Source of the DNA: Microbotryum silenes-acaulis | Taxonomy: Eukaryota > Basidiomycota > Microbotryomycetes > Microbotryales > Microbotryaceae | Assembly: GCA_003665825.1 (NCBI GenBank) | Contig: QPFY01000001.1 | Coordinates: 55,001 to 119,000, forward strand | Length of the DNA: 64,000 nucleotides | Direction of reading: 5' to 3' | In this document: piece after piece, positions 11,364-22,671 of the stretch | Layout: each line of letters starts with the position of its first letter | How positions within the stretch are numbered: the first letter of the stretch is position 1 | Notes under the pieces: generated by a model | What the model was told of the DNA's origin: nothing | The model's input: only the letters and a program-made list of their open reading frames with translations | Database searches by the model: none | Translations under genes and position numbers: made by a program

Positions 11364-12240
11364 TCAATCGGGAAACCCAACACGCGCATTGTTGGATTTG
11401 AACGTCGTGTATAGGTTCTGCATGAAAGCGTCGCCCAAGATGTGGCCCGCACCTCCGGCCGCCCCACCGCCCCATTGGCGCCACCCATCACGCTGGCCAA
11501 GCAGTTTGTGTCGTCGACTTGGCCCAAGTTGAGGGTGTCTTTGGAGATGGTCCACGCCGTCGATCCGTCGGGGAAGACGGGAAGGGTTGCACGTGTACAT
11601 CCTGGACGCTGTGCTGTCTTAAATAGTAGCCTCAGCCGGGGATTGAAGCGAAGTCCGCAGCGGTCACGGCGTCAACCATGACCATGTAAACGGTACCACT
11701 GTCGACGATGGCGTCGGCGTTGTCGCCGCCGATGGGGACCCCATTGACTTGCATCATCGTTTGGACTCCTCAGAAGAGGATCCGCTCGCTGCTCTGTTGG
11801 GGTGCGTACGGAGTAAATGCGCCGAAAGGAAAGATAAAACATGCGCCCAAGGGTGTACGAGCGCACACACAAGACCGGGCCTCGATCGAACATCGACTAA
11901 ACATACCACACTCGTCCAGTCGGTTGTGCCAGCCACGTAGATATCACGTACCAGCTAGGCCATCGAACAAAGCGACTGGGCGTCGCGAGACACCCACTCC
12001 GTCCCATACTCGAATGCCTGCCGCGCCTACGACTACCCGCACCACCCCCACCCCCACCACCCCCACCCACCGCCGACCCGAGGACCCTGAAAACCCAGGG
12101 GAGCCTCCTGACCCCGAACCGGGTCCAGCATTGCCGAAGATGGTGAGAGATTCCAATGCGGTCGTGGTGGAGACACCAAGAGCGACAAAGGGCGCAGTGT
12201 CTCCGTCGATAAGTCGTCGGCCGGCTCGACTTGGACAGGA
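11364..12240 (-). pseudogene. decayed pepsin-like aspartic protease
   Basis: Read on the minus strand, fragments of an A1 aspartic protease appear in order but in different frames: APFVALGVSTTTALESLTIFGN near the 5' end, LFDGLAG, then the second catalytic motif in NADAIVDSGTVYMV with ADFASIPG, then STAWTISKDTLNLGQVDD..CLASVMGG, and finally GHILGDAFMQNLYTTF with NARVGFP. An in-frame TGA lies between IPG and GYY (about 11635). The frame shifts within the Gly-rich stretch near 11455. The first active-site DTG was not found. Short introns do not restore the frame. I conclude a pseudogene; sequencing error is the alternative. A Gly/Pro-rich simple stretch (12030-12075) may have helped the decay. 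Confidence 0.7.
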
Positions 12241-12584
12241 TCGTCCGAGGAAGGCGTGTCAAGTTACCGATCTCGTCGGTTTGTGGCGAACGGGCCGGGA
12301 GGGACGAAAGGAGAATTGATACAAATCAAAAGTCCCGGCTTGGAGGTAGGCGTTGGCTGTTTATTAATAGAGATAGGCGGATTGATGACTCGTGTAGAGG
12401 TGTAGCTTGGGTGTGTCAAGTCGACTCGCCTTGCACGGATTTGCCTATTTCAACCGTGGACTTGATCCCTGCTTGAGGGATCTCGATCACGGCCTTCTGC
12501 GTAACGCGGGTGGGCGTGTGAAAGGAAGAAAGCTCGGCATATGTGTAAGATGCACGATCCTAGCTCCTTGAGCCTTCGTCATTT
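12241..12584. other. intergenic, nothing recognised
   Basis: No supported coding frame, RNA or repeat. Confidence 0.4.
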
Positions 12585-12958
12585 TCAAGGCCCTGACTGA
12601 GCATGCTCGCCCTCGATCTGACATTCTTGATGGTCGCTCTCAGGATCTGCACATGCAACATGATCAGCATAAACGGAGTGATGTGGCTTTTATGTGGGGA
12701 TGGCCCACGATCGGCGCGACATTGATCGAGGGAGCCGCGATCACGCTGATCGGGAACGGGGACGTGACACACCGGTACGACTCACCTCCTGAGAAGCAGC
12801 GGCCAAGCCACTCGCCGTTGCCATCCTGGTTTCCCCAGGCCGAGGGTGTGATCGACAATGGTTCAGCCTTGAGTTGACAAAAGTGTGTGCACGGCGTAGA
12901 GCTAAGGGGGGCAAATGCAGGCGAGGCGAGACGTGATGTCAAGAGGGACACCCTCATG
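12585..12958 (-). CDS. possible small two-exon gene, unknown
   Basis: An open frame starting at 12958 reads into a segment containing SAWGNQDGNGEWLGRCFSG. It meets a GTGAGT donor, then resumes after a TGCAG acceptor as DPESDHQECQIEGEHAQSGP and stops. The acidic, His-containing tail and good splice sites favour a real product. It is short, matches no family I know and may be the 3' part of a longer gene. The start is the weakest point. Confidence 0.3.
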
Positions 12959-13313
12959 TAGTACGGTCGCGGGCGGCGCTGCGAATGGCCACGGCCGGGC
13001 CGGAGCCAGGCTGTGACAGGAAGCGCCGGAGAGCGAGGCCGAGTCGAGGCCGCGCGAGGAGATGATGACGAGTCCAAGACTGAGGCGCTGAGAGCCTGAG
13101 GCGACGCCCCTTTCTTACTACCCCAACGCCAATCGGGCTGTCCGGTCAATCTCCTCTCCGTTTGCCAGGACCCATTCCGGCTAATCATAGGTCGTACGTG
13201 GTGGTATCCATGCTGTCTTCCACTTGATCGCCCCCCGGGCCCGCTGCCTCTCTCCCTCTTTCCCTCTCTCCCTCCCTCCCTCTCTCCCTCCGTCCCCTCG
13301 TTCGCAATCCACC

Positions 13314-15483
13314 ATGTCGGCCTCCTCCTCAAAGGAGCACCTACAAGAATGCTTCATCTGCCATTACGTGATAAATGGAGACGTTGGTGTCTTTGAGCAT
13401 CATCTCAACCAATGTCAGTGCTGTGCTGAGCGCTGAACCGCCGGCTGTCGAACGGGCAATTTGCTGACCGCACGACAGCGCATGACCCGCACGTGACAGG
13501 CCTCGACGCTTCAGAAGAAGCCGCGCCCGGCTCGGACCTTGACGCCAAACAAGACAAGATCGACGAGATCAACGACGGCGATCACGTTCCACCTCCTCGA
13601 GCCGCCATCGAAGTGCTCATCATTTCGGATAGTGAAGACGAGGATGTTAAAGACGACGACGACGTTTGCCCCATCTGCGATCTGCTGTGGCGGTCGATCG
13701 ACGTCGGCCCCGTCCAACGCTCACGCGACGCCCATGTCGGAGAATGCCTCGAGCATCGCGCACTTTCCGCAGAGGCTTCCGAGATGGAAGAGGGGGAAGA
13801 AGATGAAGAAGATGCTCTCGCGGTAATAGAGGCAAAGACATCTTCGTCTGCGTGTAGGAAAGGATTTGGACCGTTCAAAAAGCCGAGACACTTCAAGGAC
13901 GGGAGGGACACGGAGCCGGAAGGGACATCAGGTAAGTGAGGTGCATGCTGTACGGATATACTCTGGTGAATAAACACTCAATCGTACTGGGAGCTTTCCT
14001 CAGGCCTCGTTGCCGTGATTGCTTCGATTGCCAAGATGGCACCCCGGAAGCTGTCGCCAGTGTGGACCACTCTTGTAGCGAACCAACACACCCAGCACAT
14101 ACGTGGTCGAGGCATGGATCTGGTTTGGAGTTGTGGGTAAGTCAAACAAACGTTTTCTGGCTTTCCGAAACTACTGCTCATGCCTTCTGTTCGGGCGTAC
14201 CTCTCGTCAACTTTGCAGATATCGCAATACACAGATGCTGTATTCGTCCCTGCGCCATCTGCCCGAATACAACACCTCCGCTAACGGCCCCTCTCCGGTT
14301 CCGTCCATCTTGGAACTACAAGGCGTCATCGAAGATGCTTGGAAGGCAGGTCAGTCAAGTTCATCGTGCCCGCACTTCAAATTGATTCTTAAATTTGTCA
14401 ATGCTGAAGCCTCGCTCGATGATCATCAGGCCATGACCTGAACGGCGCCGCTCATTCCCACCGCAAGCTGCGAGGAAGCAAGAGGTGGACCGGAGCAACC
14501 GACATGTATACGGCGCTCACAGCTCTATGCATACGGTACGACCGAACAGCTCGTACACGGCCCCTATCCGCCCCGTCTCATCCTAGTTCTCCACCTTTGT
14601 CCTTCACAACAGATGTCAAGTCGTCGACTTCCCGAAACTTCCCCATGCGAAGAAAGGCGCCGAATCATCCTTGATCCGATGGATCGTTGCTTACTTCACT
14701 GGCACGCTCGAGGCTCTTTGCGTTTCCGTGCCCAATTCGAACGGTGACATTCGACTTCGAGCATCCTCAATCTTTCCAGCCAGCATGTTACCCGTCATGT
14801 CAGCCAAGCAGCCGTTGTACTTGCAACACCAGGGGCATTCAAGGACTGTCGTCGGAATCGAATACGATGAGCAAGGCGAGGGATATTTGTTGGTGTTCGA
14901 TCCGGCGAGGTACGTTCTTTCCCGTCCCGTGATCTCTCGTTCAGGTCGAGTCTCGTCTTGAGCCGAAAGGTCACGTTCTCAACTTTTAGACGCATCCCAA
15001 AAGTCCTCAAGAAAGCCGCGTCCAAACTCGACGACGCCATGTCAACTCTCTCCGCGTCTCTCTCGAGATCCAAAAAGCGACGCCGGTCCTCTACCTCTTC
15101 GACTACCCCATCCGTCAGAGCGTTCTGGGCCGAATCCCCTCAAGCGCGCCTGAAACCCGACCCAAACGACGCCAAGGCGCTTTTGGAGACTACCCTCTTC
15201 ACAGCTGTCATGGCAGATGCCGCGATGATGTCGTTGCCGTCGACGGGCCTGAACGTAAAGTCGTTGAGCACGTTCAGGGTCGGGTTCAAGTCTTTGAGTC
15301 GCACGGATCAGTACCAGGTTCGTCCTTTATTTCTCTCCGGGAGGCAACTTTCTGCGCGATATTGAGGCTGCCCTCCTCTGGTTCTTTCTGCTTCAGGTCT
15401 TGTACGTTGAACCGGGTTCGCGCCTATCGGCTGAGGAGGTCGACGAGCGAAAAATTGTAAAGAGCCAGAGAGTAATCGGTTAA
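13314..15483 (+). CDS. ZUP1: Zup1/ZUFSP-type K63-specific deubiquitinase (peptidase C78 fold)
   Basis: Cleaves K63-linked ubiquitin chains in the family; the fission yeast relative is Mug105. Eight or so exons join in phase. Two UBZ-like zinc fingers open the protein: CFICHYVINGD...HHLNQC, whose last Cys is completed across intron 1, and CPICDLLWRS...HVGECLEH after an acidic stretch. A long Glu/Asp linker follows. The peptidase domain has the catalytic Cys in SCGYRNTQMLYSSL (Cys-Gly split by an intron), the catalytic His in QHQGHSRTVVGIEYD, and Asp in LLVFDPAR. A basic, Ser-rich segment (SRSKKRRRSS) sits before the C-terminal LSTFRVGFKSLSRTDQYQVLYVEPG. The catalytic triad looks complete. It is likely nuclear and linked to genome-stability signalling, as for its animal counterpart. 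Confidence 0.88.
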
Positions 15484-15887
15484 GGGGGCTGTATTATACC
15501 ATATATGTCGCAAAGTCGTTTCATGCATTCAGTTTCGTTCACTTTCCAGTTTCGGGTATTCACTATCACTGCAATCATACGTTTGTACTTCTGCACATCG
15601 CATAGCTCGCCCCTATTTCTTCTCCCACTTTTTCCTAACAAACCACCTCGCTTGTTCCTTGACCGTTACCGAGTTGGTCAACGCCTGAACCTTTTTGGGT
15701 GCACCTGACCGAAAGACGCATCATCGCAATCTGCAGACAGCAAGGCACCGTGCATCAGCAAGTCGAATGACGGAACTCGTCCCGGCCATCGCCTCCTTTC
15801 AAGGACTCACCGAATCACCTGCCAGCGACCCGAACGAGCCGAGTTCCCAATCTCGCCAAAATTCATGCTCAGTACCGTCGACCAAGC
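15484..15887. other. convergent 3' region
   Basis: Lies between the stop of the Zup1-type gene and the minus-strand gene ending at 15888. AT-rich directly after the stop, then pyrimidine-rich. No gene seen. Confidence 0.4.
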
Positions 15888-16480
15888 TTAGTGCTCCTCT
15901 GTATGGTCTCTGTCAAATCCCCCCAAGTCCTCTTCATCTGCCTTCTCGCTCGTCTGCTTGCTGGTAGGCACTTCTCCAGCGCCGAACTTGACCTCTCCAA
16001 TCTGGGTACACGCCGCAGCGACAAACTGATCTAACTTTTTTGCGACACCCTTCAAGACCCTATTCACAGTCTCACTCTCTATGACGCTCCCATAAAACAA
16101 GCACGCCATTTCCGTGAACGCCTCCGCATCGCCCAGTTGAGGCGTGACTTCCATTGAGAGCGTATATCCTGTTGGCAAATGAATCTTCTCAGGTAACTGT
16201 CGAATTGGCCAGCTCAATTTCTTGATATGCTCCGGGGTTCTTCATCACGTGCGGCCGAGGATTGGTACGTGACGAGGATATCGAACAGACACTTCAAGGG
16301 CGGGCACAAAGTTCACAGATCTTAGGCAGGTCCGACAGGTCAGGATCTGTTGATGATTTGCTCGCGCTCTTCGATCGTGTAGCATTTCCCTCTCCGCCAA
16401 ATGCAAAAGGAGATCTGAGGATCCAGTTTTCGTCGTTAAGGTAGGACGGAGACGCATCAAGTCTGCCGAAACGGCCTTAC
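15888..16480 (-). CDS. fragmentary hypothetical gene, unresolved exons
   Basis: The 3' exon (about 16230-15888) reads EHIKKLSWPIRQLPEKIHL, then a regular helix-rich stretch (EAFTEMACLFYGSVIESETV, GVAKKLDQFVAAACTQIG) and an acidic, His-ending tail. Composition is protein-like, not shadow-like. An upstream segment on the same strand (about 16480-16310) reads GRFGRLDASPSYLNDENWIL...FAFGGEGNATRSKSASK. I could not join the two with good splice sites or find a start, so part may be missing or broken. No family is recognised. Confidence 0.4.
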
Positions 16481-17282
16481 TATGTTTCCGTAGGCAACCC
16501 CCCGTCTCAGATGCCCGGCATGCTGCTCGGACGAGCAGCTTTGCAAGGATCGTGCTGGACAGCGCGAGAGAGCAGCTAGCTAGAGAATCTGGCATTTTGC
16601 AGCTGGGTGGCAGTATCCATGTCTATAGACAGGCCCTTTGCGTTGCAAGATCCAATATGCCACGCGCGTCACCCCAAGTTCAAGAATTGTCCAGGAGCGC
16701 AAACCGGCGTGTCGGCCGGGCCGCTTTGTGAACTCATCAGGCCGCTTAGCGGCGCAGCAGTGACGCGTCATTAGACCGGCGTGGTCAAGACTTACCAGGG
16801 TTTGAATGTACTAATCAACTTGGTAGTGAAAATCAGTGGGGAAAGATCAACAATTATGCTGCCTCGGTCGCACGCTAGGCTGCTCGAGACTGTTTCTCCG
16901 AGAGGAGATACATTCATGGCACGCCAAGTTCAAGATCGGTTCCCCTCGGCCGACTCGTTCCGATCGGCCGCGCATGATTCTTCGCGGATCGGGCTATTGA
17001 AGATGTGCATATTGAATGGCTCTGTCGAATAGCCTGAAACCAAATTTCAGGACAAAATGTCACGTTTTTGATCCGACTCCGGCGATAGTGGCGTCGAGTC
17101 CGAGTCGCGCGCGATCTCGCAAGCACGCTCCTCTCCCCCCACACGTCGGTCTCGTTCGTGCCCCCCGGCCGTCGTTGCTGACGTGGCACTCGGCACTCGA
17201 CACCCGGCGCTTTTCATCTACTTCCACTTCAACCTCTCCACTCGGAATCTGCTCGATCCGAGTGGATCCTTGCACAGTGGTG
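16481..17282. other. intergenic, promoter of the Asi-like gene
   Basis: Contains the 5' flank of the plus gene at 17283; a pyrimidine-rich tract runs from 17120 to 17260. An exact dyad CCGCTTAGCGG lies at 16742-16752. No gene supported. Confidence 0.4.
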
Positions 17283-19729
17283 ATGGTGCGTAATGTGGTG
17301 TTCGCTGTGGCGGGCTACACGTACGAGCGCACGCTGAGGCCGATGCGCTCATGGCTGCACCGCCAGCTCGTCGACGCCGCCGCTGCGTCTTCGAGCCCGG
17401 CCTTTGAATCGTTTGCGGCCTCGTCCGATCCAAGGAGCCCATCGAGGTCACGTTCAAGTATGGGAGCATCCACCGCGTCGTCATCGTCATCGCCGGCGTT
17501 CCCCGGCCCCATGTCGTTCGTGACCTCGTCCTTCTTTGTCGCCCTGCTCGGCCTCTCGATCCTGCTCAACCGCATACATCACCTCGTACCCCCACGTCGA
17601 CCTTTCGCCGACCGTGAGCCTCTACCTGATGGCTCGAACGCGTCCTTGCCGACCAAGCTGCGCCTTGCCCTTCGACTGCCGAGCCTGGTGCTCCTCCTGC
17701 GCTCGTCGACGCTCTTGTCGGCTCTGTTGCTCGCCCACAACTACGACTCGCACCTCTTTTCCTCGACCAGGAACGGGCGTGCATTCGTCAGAGCGCTATC
17801 GTTTCTCACACCGTGGGCCGGTCGATCCGAACTGAGCCGGCTGGTCCAAGCGGCGGATGGCTCGAGGCTACCATACGCGATCGCCAGCGCCTCCACGGTC
17901 ATGTGGGAGGTCTTTGTCGCCGTCGCTTTGGCTGTCGTCACCGAGACCTTTGTTCGAGCTCTCGCCGATGATCTCGGATCCCAAGCCTCGTTCAACCTGC
18001 TCTCCTTCTCCTTCCTCTTGCATCTCCACTCGGCGCCCTTCTACGCTTCCCCACCTGCCGGCCAAACATGGCATCCCCCAACGCATCTCTACGTTCATCT
18101 CCTCCTGACTCTGCTCGAGCTCTTCGTCCTCCACACCTCGTTTATCTGGACACCTCCGAGACGGTCGCTGCGACTCGCCATCACGGCCTTCTTCTCGCTG
18201 ATCGGCCAGGCGATCCTCTCGATCGGATTCTATCGAGCCGTCTACGCTCCGCAAGGTCGTCGCGGTCCGGCTCTGCTCGACGACTCGATCTCTTGGGAGG
18301 GGACCGTATGGATGTCGTTGATTCCCGATTTGACCTTCGAGGCGCTCGCGCTGATGACGATCGTGTTGAGAGCGTCGGCGATACTGCTCAGGCGCGAGGA
18401 GATGACGGTGGAGGGTGTCTTTGGCCACCGCGCGCATTGGCCAAAGAGGAGTGATGATTGGGGTGTTGGCATGATCAAGTAGGTTTTACCGATCACATGA
18501 ATATGGCTTGAACCTCTTACTAATCTCTTCATCGCTACTGCCTTTGTAGATACGCGACTTCATGCCTCGAATCATCGACACTCGCAGGTCTTGCAAACGA
18601 AGTCTCGCCGATCCGTATCATGGCACCTTTGCCGCTCATGTTCCTCTCCCTCCAACTCCCCGATGCTCCTACCCCTCCCACTTCCGACGTCGTTCGACTC
18701 GGTCGATCCGGCTCCAGTTCATCAGGACTTGTTCATCGTCGTGGACCCTCCAAGAAATCAGCTCGGCATTCGCCGCAGGAGGGGTTCGCGAACGAAATCA
18801 AGTCGATCGAGGTCTTGCGCCGACAGGGTGAAGAGGTTGGCGGTATTGGTGGAGGTGAGCAAAGGCGCAACGCATGGCGAGGTTTGTGGGCGCTCGCATG
18901 GAGGATGTCTTTCTTCGTCGTGTGGAAGACTTATCGCGCGTTCAGAAGAGGTTACTTGGGCGTCGTTGATTTCGTCGGGTACGGAGACGATGAGGATTGG
19001 GAATCGCATGCGATGGAACGATGGGTCCCGAGAGGAAGTGGAGAAGAGATAGAGGATGCAGAGGATGGTGACTACGTGCCGTCCGAAGATGACGAGGATG
19101 AGGACGATTCTTCCGATGACGAAGAGTTGTTGATTGGATCTGCTACGCAGGTCGAAGAGGAAGCCGCGAGCTCGGGCGAGGACGATGATGGCGAGGCGGC
19201 TTCACTATTGCAAGAGCTCGTGGGGTTCTCACCTGCACGTCATCGAGCAAGGGATGGTTCATCCTCGACAAGTCCAGGCGCATCATCAGCACTGATCCGC
19301 AATCACGATCATCATCAGACGACCAATCTCGCCGACGTGGATGAGCACGCCGATTTAGCCCCATTGCTTTTGGCGCACTACTTTGCCCCCTCGGGGACCT
19401 CACCGATGACTCGAAGACGCTACGCCTCGCTGTCCTCTCCAAACCCTAGCGCTCCTGAAGCTTTCAGTAGCGCGATCGAACAACGCCGCCTCGAGCTCGG
19501 TGCGACGTCGACCGCCTCGTCCTCTTCCACTTCGGACGACCCGCCGTACCGACGCCTCTGCGTCATCTGCGCGACGGACGAACGCTCCATCGTGTGCTGG
19601 CCCTGTCGATGCTTGACGATGTGCGACGGCTGTCGCCATCATTTGAGTACGCGTACGAGTGCGAGGGAACATCTATGTCCGACGTGCCGAGGCAAGGTCG
19701 AGGGATACAGTCGGATTTGGATCCCTTGA
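17283..19729 (+). CDS. polytopic membrane RING E3 ligase, Asi1/Asi3-like
   Basis: Two exons (17283-18478, 18550-19729) give 791 aa. The N-terminal half has several hydrophobic segments: near residues 80-98 (SFFVALLGLSILLN), 125-150, 200-225 (VFVAVALAVVTETF), 250-265, 285-300 and 315-335. Then comes a cytosolic or nucleoplasmic stretch with a long acidic run (DDEDEDDSSDDEE). The protein ends in an all-cysteine RING: CVICATDERSIV, WPCRCLTMCDGC, CPTCRGKVEGYSRIWIP. The C-x-C in the WPC.C element and the C-terminal GY motif match the RING of yeast Asi1/Asi3, inner-nuclear-membrane ligases that degrade mislocalised membrane proteins. The topology also fits. Homology is inferred from this pattern; another membrane RING ligase is possible. 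The ATG chosen is the first after the pyrimidine-rich leader. Confidence 0.75.
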
Positions 19730-19872
19730 GTGGGCGTTGAACACGTAGTAGACGTGATGTGTTTTTGATGGTGTATTGTGAATACAAGCTTGTTGAGCGT
19801 AGTGATCCGATGACTGAGCCTCTGTGCAAATTTGCGAATTTGCTCGGCGATGGAAAACTGATTTCGTGCGAC

Positions 19873-21354
19873 ATGGACCCGGTCTTGTTCCGCACGCCCA
19901 CTCGATCGTTCACCCGCAGCAACGCGTCATCCTTCGCGACACCCGTCTCAAAAGATCTCCACTCTCCATTCCATCTCGACTGTAGAGACACCGCCCCACT
20001 CGGCTCCCCCCCACTTGACAGCGTCATCGTGGCTTCTGCTCAGATCCCTCCCTCGCTCCGACCTTGGTTCGCCTCCTGCTACTCACCCCACTTTCAGTTC
20101 GACCCCGAGTGGCTGGATGCTTGTGTCGAATACCTTGTCGTACGTTTCAAAGTGCCGAGTATCTGTCGGTGGGCCACGCGTTCCCTTCATTCAATCCCAT
20201 GAACATGTCGTACGTGATGCGCGCTAAGTTGACCCCCTCGTAACCGATCCCATCCCACCAGGAACACTTTCCCAACTGTTCCCAACCAGCGACCTTGATC
20301 AAAAAAGTTGAAGAACAACTACTCGCAAGTGACCTAGCCACCTCAACTCTCGCGCCCTCCCTCGCCACCTCGACCCTTTCCGTCCCTCCCACCTCAACCC
20401 ACCCCAAACGTCCTCTCTTTCCCCAAAAGAAGCTCGTACAAATCATTTCCATCGACGAAGTAGCTTACCCTGCCTTGGGCCTGCTCGAAACGCTCAAGGA
20501 CCAACGATCCCGTCGTGAAATCGGCGAGGAAGTGGTCGAAAAACCTTCTCGCGTAGGTGCTACGAACGACGACGAAGTCCCTACCGATCGAGACGAGACG
20601 GTCGCGAGGACCTGGCCTAGGGGTTTAGTCAAGTTGGGTTTGAGTGATGGGTATACTGCCGTGGAGGCTTTTGAGAAGAGGCTCGTGATAGGGTTGGGAT
20701 TGAGCGAGGTCAAATTGGGGTGCAAGGTTAGATTTCGGGGGGGAACTGGTTCGAGTGCGCTGCACCGGTAACGAACTAATCATCGATTGACCTCTCATGT
20801 ACGGTAGCTACTTCTCCACAATATCTCCTACACGTCCAAATTCCTGGTTCTCACGCCCGACACGGTAACGATCAAAGGAAGTCAAGTGCCCGAGCTCGAA
20901 CACTTCGCCGAGAAGCAATTGGAGAGGACTTTGCACCGCCGACTTGGGTATGTGCGAAATCCACGTGACGAAAATTTGGGGGGGATGTAGATACTGATTT
21001 TTTTTTTGTTCCGATCTACGCTTTTGGCTCGATTACGCCTTCTGCACACTTTCGCCTCCAAGCCTCGACGTACCCCCCGACCCCGACCTCGACATCATCG
21101 AATCCAACGCCCCCAACGCACTTCAGCCCCTCGAAGAAGACGATGCTCATTCTTCCACAGAGGCCACCACAATCGAAGGCGACGACTCGCTCTTCATCGA
21201 CGAAGCGGCATGGGAAGAAGCGGAACGGAAGGCCGTTGAAGCTGCGAAGGCGGTGGCGAGAAAAAGAGCCAGTGGGGGTGGGGGTGGTGCGCGAGAGAAT
21301 GGGAATGAATATGAGGATGGGGGGGATGATGACGATGTGATCATCATTGATTGA
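19873..21354 (+). CDS. RMI1: RecQ-mediated genome instability protein 1, OB-fold subunit
   Basis: RMI1 supports the Sgs1/BLM-Top3 complex that dissolves double Holliday junctions in the nucleus. Four exons (19873-20139, 20262-20726, 20808-20947, 21063-21354) give 387 aa. The N-terminal helical part reads FQFDPEWLDACVEYLV, then ATLIKKVEEQLLASDLA. The OB-fold core follows: LVQIISIDEVAYPALGLLE, LKLGLSDGYTAVEAFE-type strand, LGCKLLLHNISYTSKFLVL, and TVTIKGSQVPELEHFAEK. The C-terminal third is acidic and ends in DDDDVIIID. The start is chosen at the last ATG before the conserved helix with a plausible context; upstream in-frame ATGs at 19768 and 19810 exist. The gene starts only about 140 nt after the previous stop. 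Confidence 0.8.
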
Positions 21355-22671
21355 GGATGCAGTGGATTGTATTTACTAGTATATGTTGTACAGACCCCCC
21401 AAGTTCGTTGAAGCATTCATGTGAGATCCTGCCCAAGTTGCTCGGTCGCGGATTGTTGTTTGAGCTCGGTGTCCACCTCGGCGCAGCGCGGGGCCTGCAC
21501 AATGGCGGCGCTGTCAGACGAGTGAGAGATGGGCATTATAGCTCTTTTTAAGCTGCGGTCTCGCACTCAAATGGACTCCAAGTATGATTTCTTCGATCTC
21601 CAAGTCACAGAATGTTCGAAAGCACTTCGTTCGGAAGCTCGAAAGCACGCCTCGCGCGAGATTCCATTCCTTTCGGCGATAATAGATCGATGAAACCCCG
21701 GTGTGCTGTCGGCCGTTCGGTCGCGCCTTGAAGACGGCGAAAGAAAGAAAAAAAAGGCAAAAGTCGGTGACAATCGGTAATTAGGGGCGACATCAATTAC
21801 TGCGCGTTCGTAGTCGTTGCTCACTCCGCATGCGTCCCATCCGCTGAACTAAGGGGCCCCCACCTTCGTCGCCGAAACCGAATCGTGATCGGAGGATGGC
21901 GCCGCGCGAGAGCTTGATCGATGAGAGGATTCCCATGTTTGCCCGCCCAGCTCGACCCCGCTGATCGGCGCAGGGGCTGAGGGGAAAAATGCGGGATGGC
22001 CGGTCACGACTGTTGATGGTTCCTGTTGAGCTTGTTTCTCAGAAGGTTCTTTTTCGGGAACGGTCCTACTATAGCAATGACATCCGCTTTCAGCGTCTCC
22101 CGCAGATCAGCCCGATTCTGAATCGAAATCCGATTATTTTTTTTGTATGAAACTCATCGCTAATTTGCAAGACGAGAAAACCCCCTACGGAACTAAAGGA
22201 GATGCTGCCCAGTATGCACGATGATGACCACAACCGCCGCTCGATGCGTTGTAACTAGCAGAACAGACCAACCCGATACATCCGAGTTCAAGTCCCCCCC
22301 ACCCACGGTTGCTCCTTTTTTGTGGATTGCTAGCGGTTGTGCTTCCCCACTTGGCTCCGAGCCCCAAGAGGAAAAGTGGCGCGCGTGGCCCGCTCCGTTC
22401 CCCTTTGCGCGCGCCCCCAGAGTCTCGACCGGCCCACGCCGCCATTATTGTCTCTCCTCTTTCCCCAGCTTTCCCGCAAGTGTTCGACTCCAACCTCTCT
22501 GCGGAACCCTCTTGCTCTCGATTTTTTCGCACCTTTTGGACCCGTCTACTTTACCTCCTTCGAGCGACGCTACCTACCTCCACGCCTTCCACTTCGAGCG
22601 CCCCCTCCTCGTCTCGATTCGCCTGTGACGTCTTGCTCGACCTCGCCCGAGCGCCACAGCGTGAACCCACG
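21355..22671. other. long promoter region of glycogen synthase
   Basis: 1.3 kb without a supported gene. Two AGGGG elements at 21972-21976 and 21980-21984 match the general stress-response element and would suit a glycogen gene; this is weak evidence. The last 250 nt are pyrimidine-rich, typical of a fungal transcription start region. Confidence 0.4.

Noticed and set aside
12664..13332. 222-aa minus-strand open frame with an Arg/Glu/Gly-rich start
   Set aside because: Its first part overlaps the pyrimidine-rich leader of the Zup1-type gene, which explains the repeated residues; only the spliced 12585-12958 segment looked protein-like.
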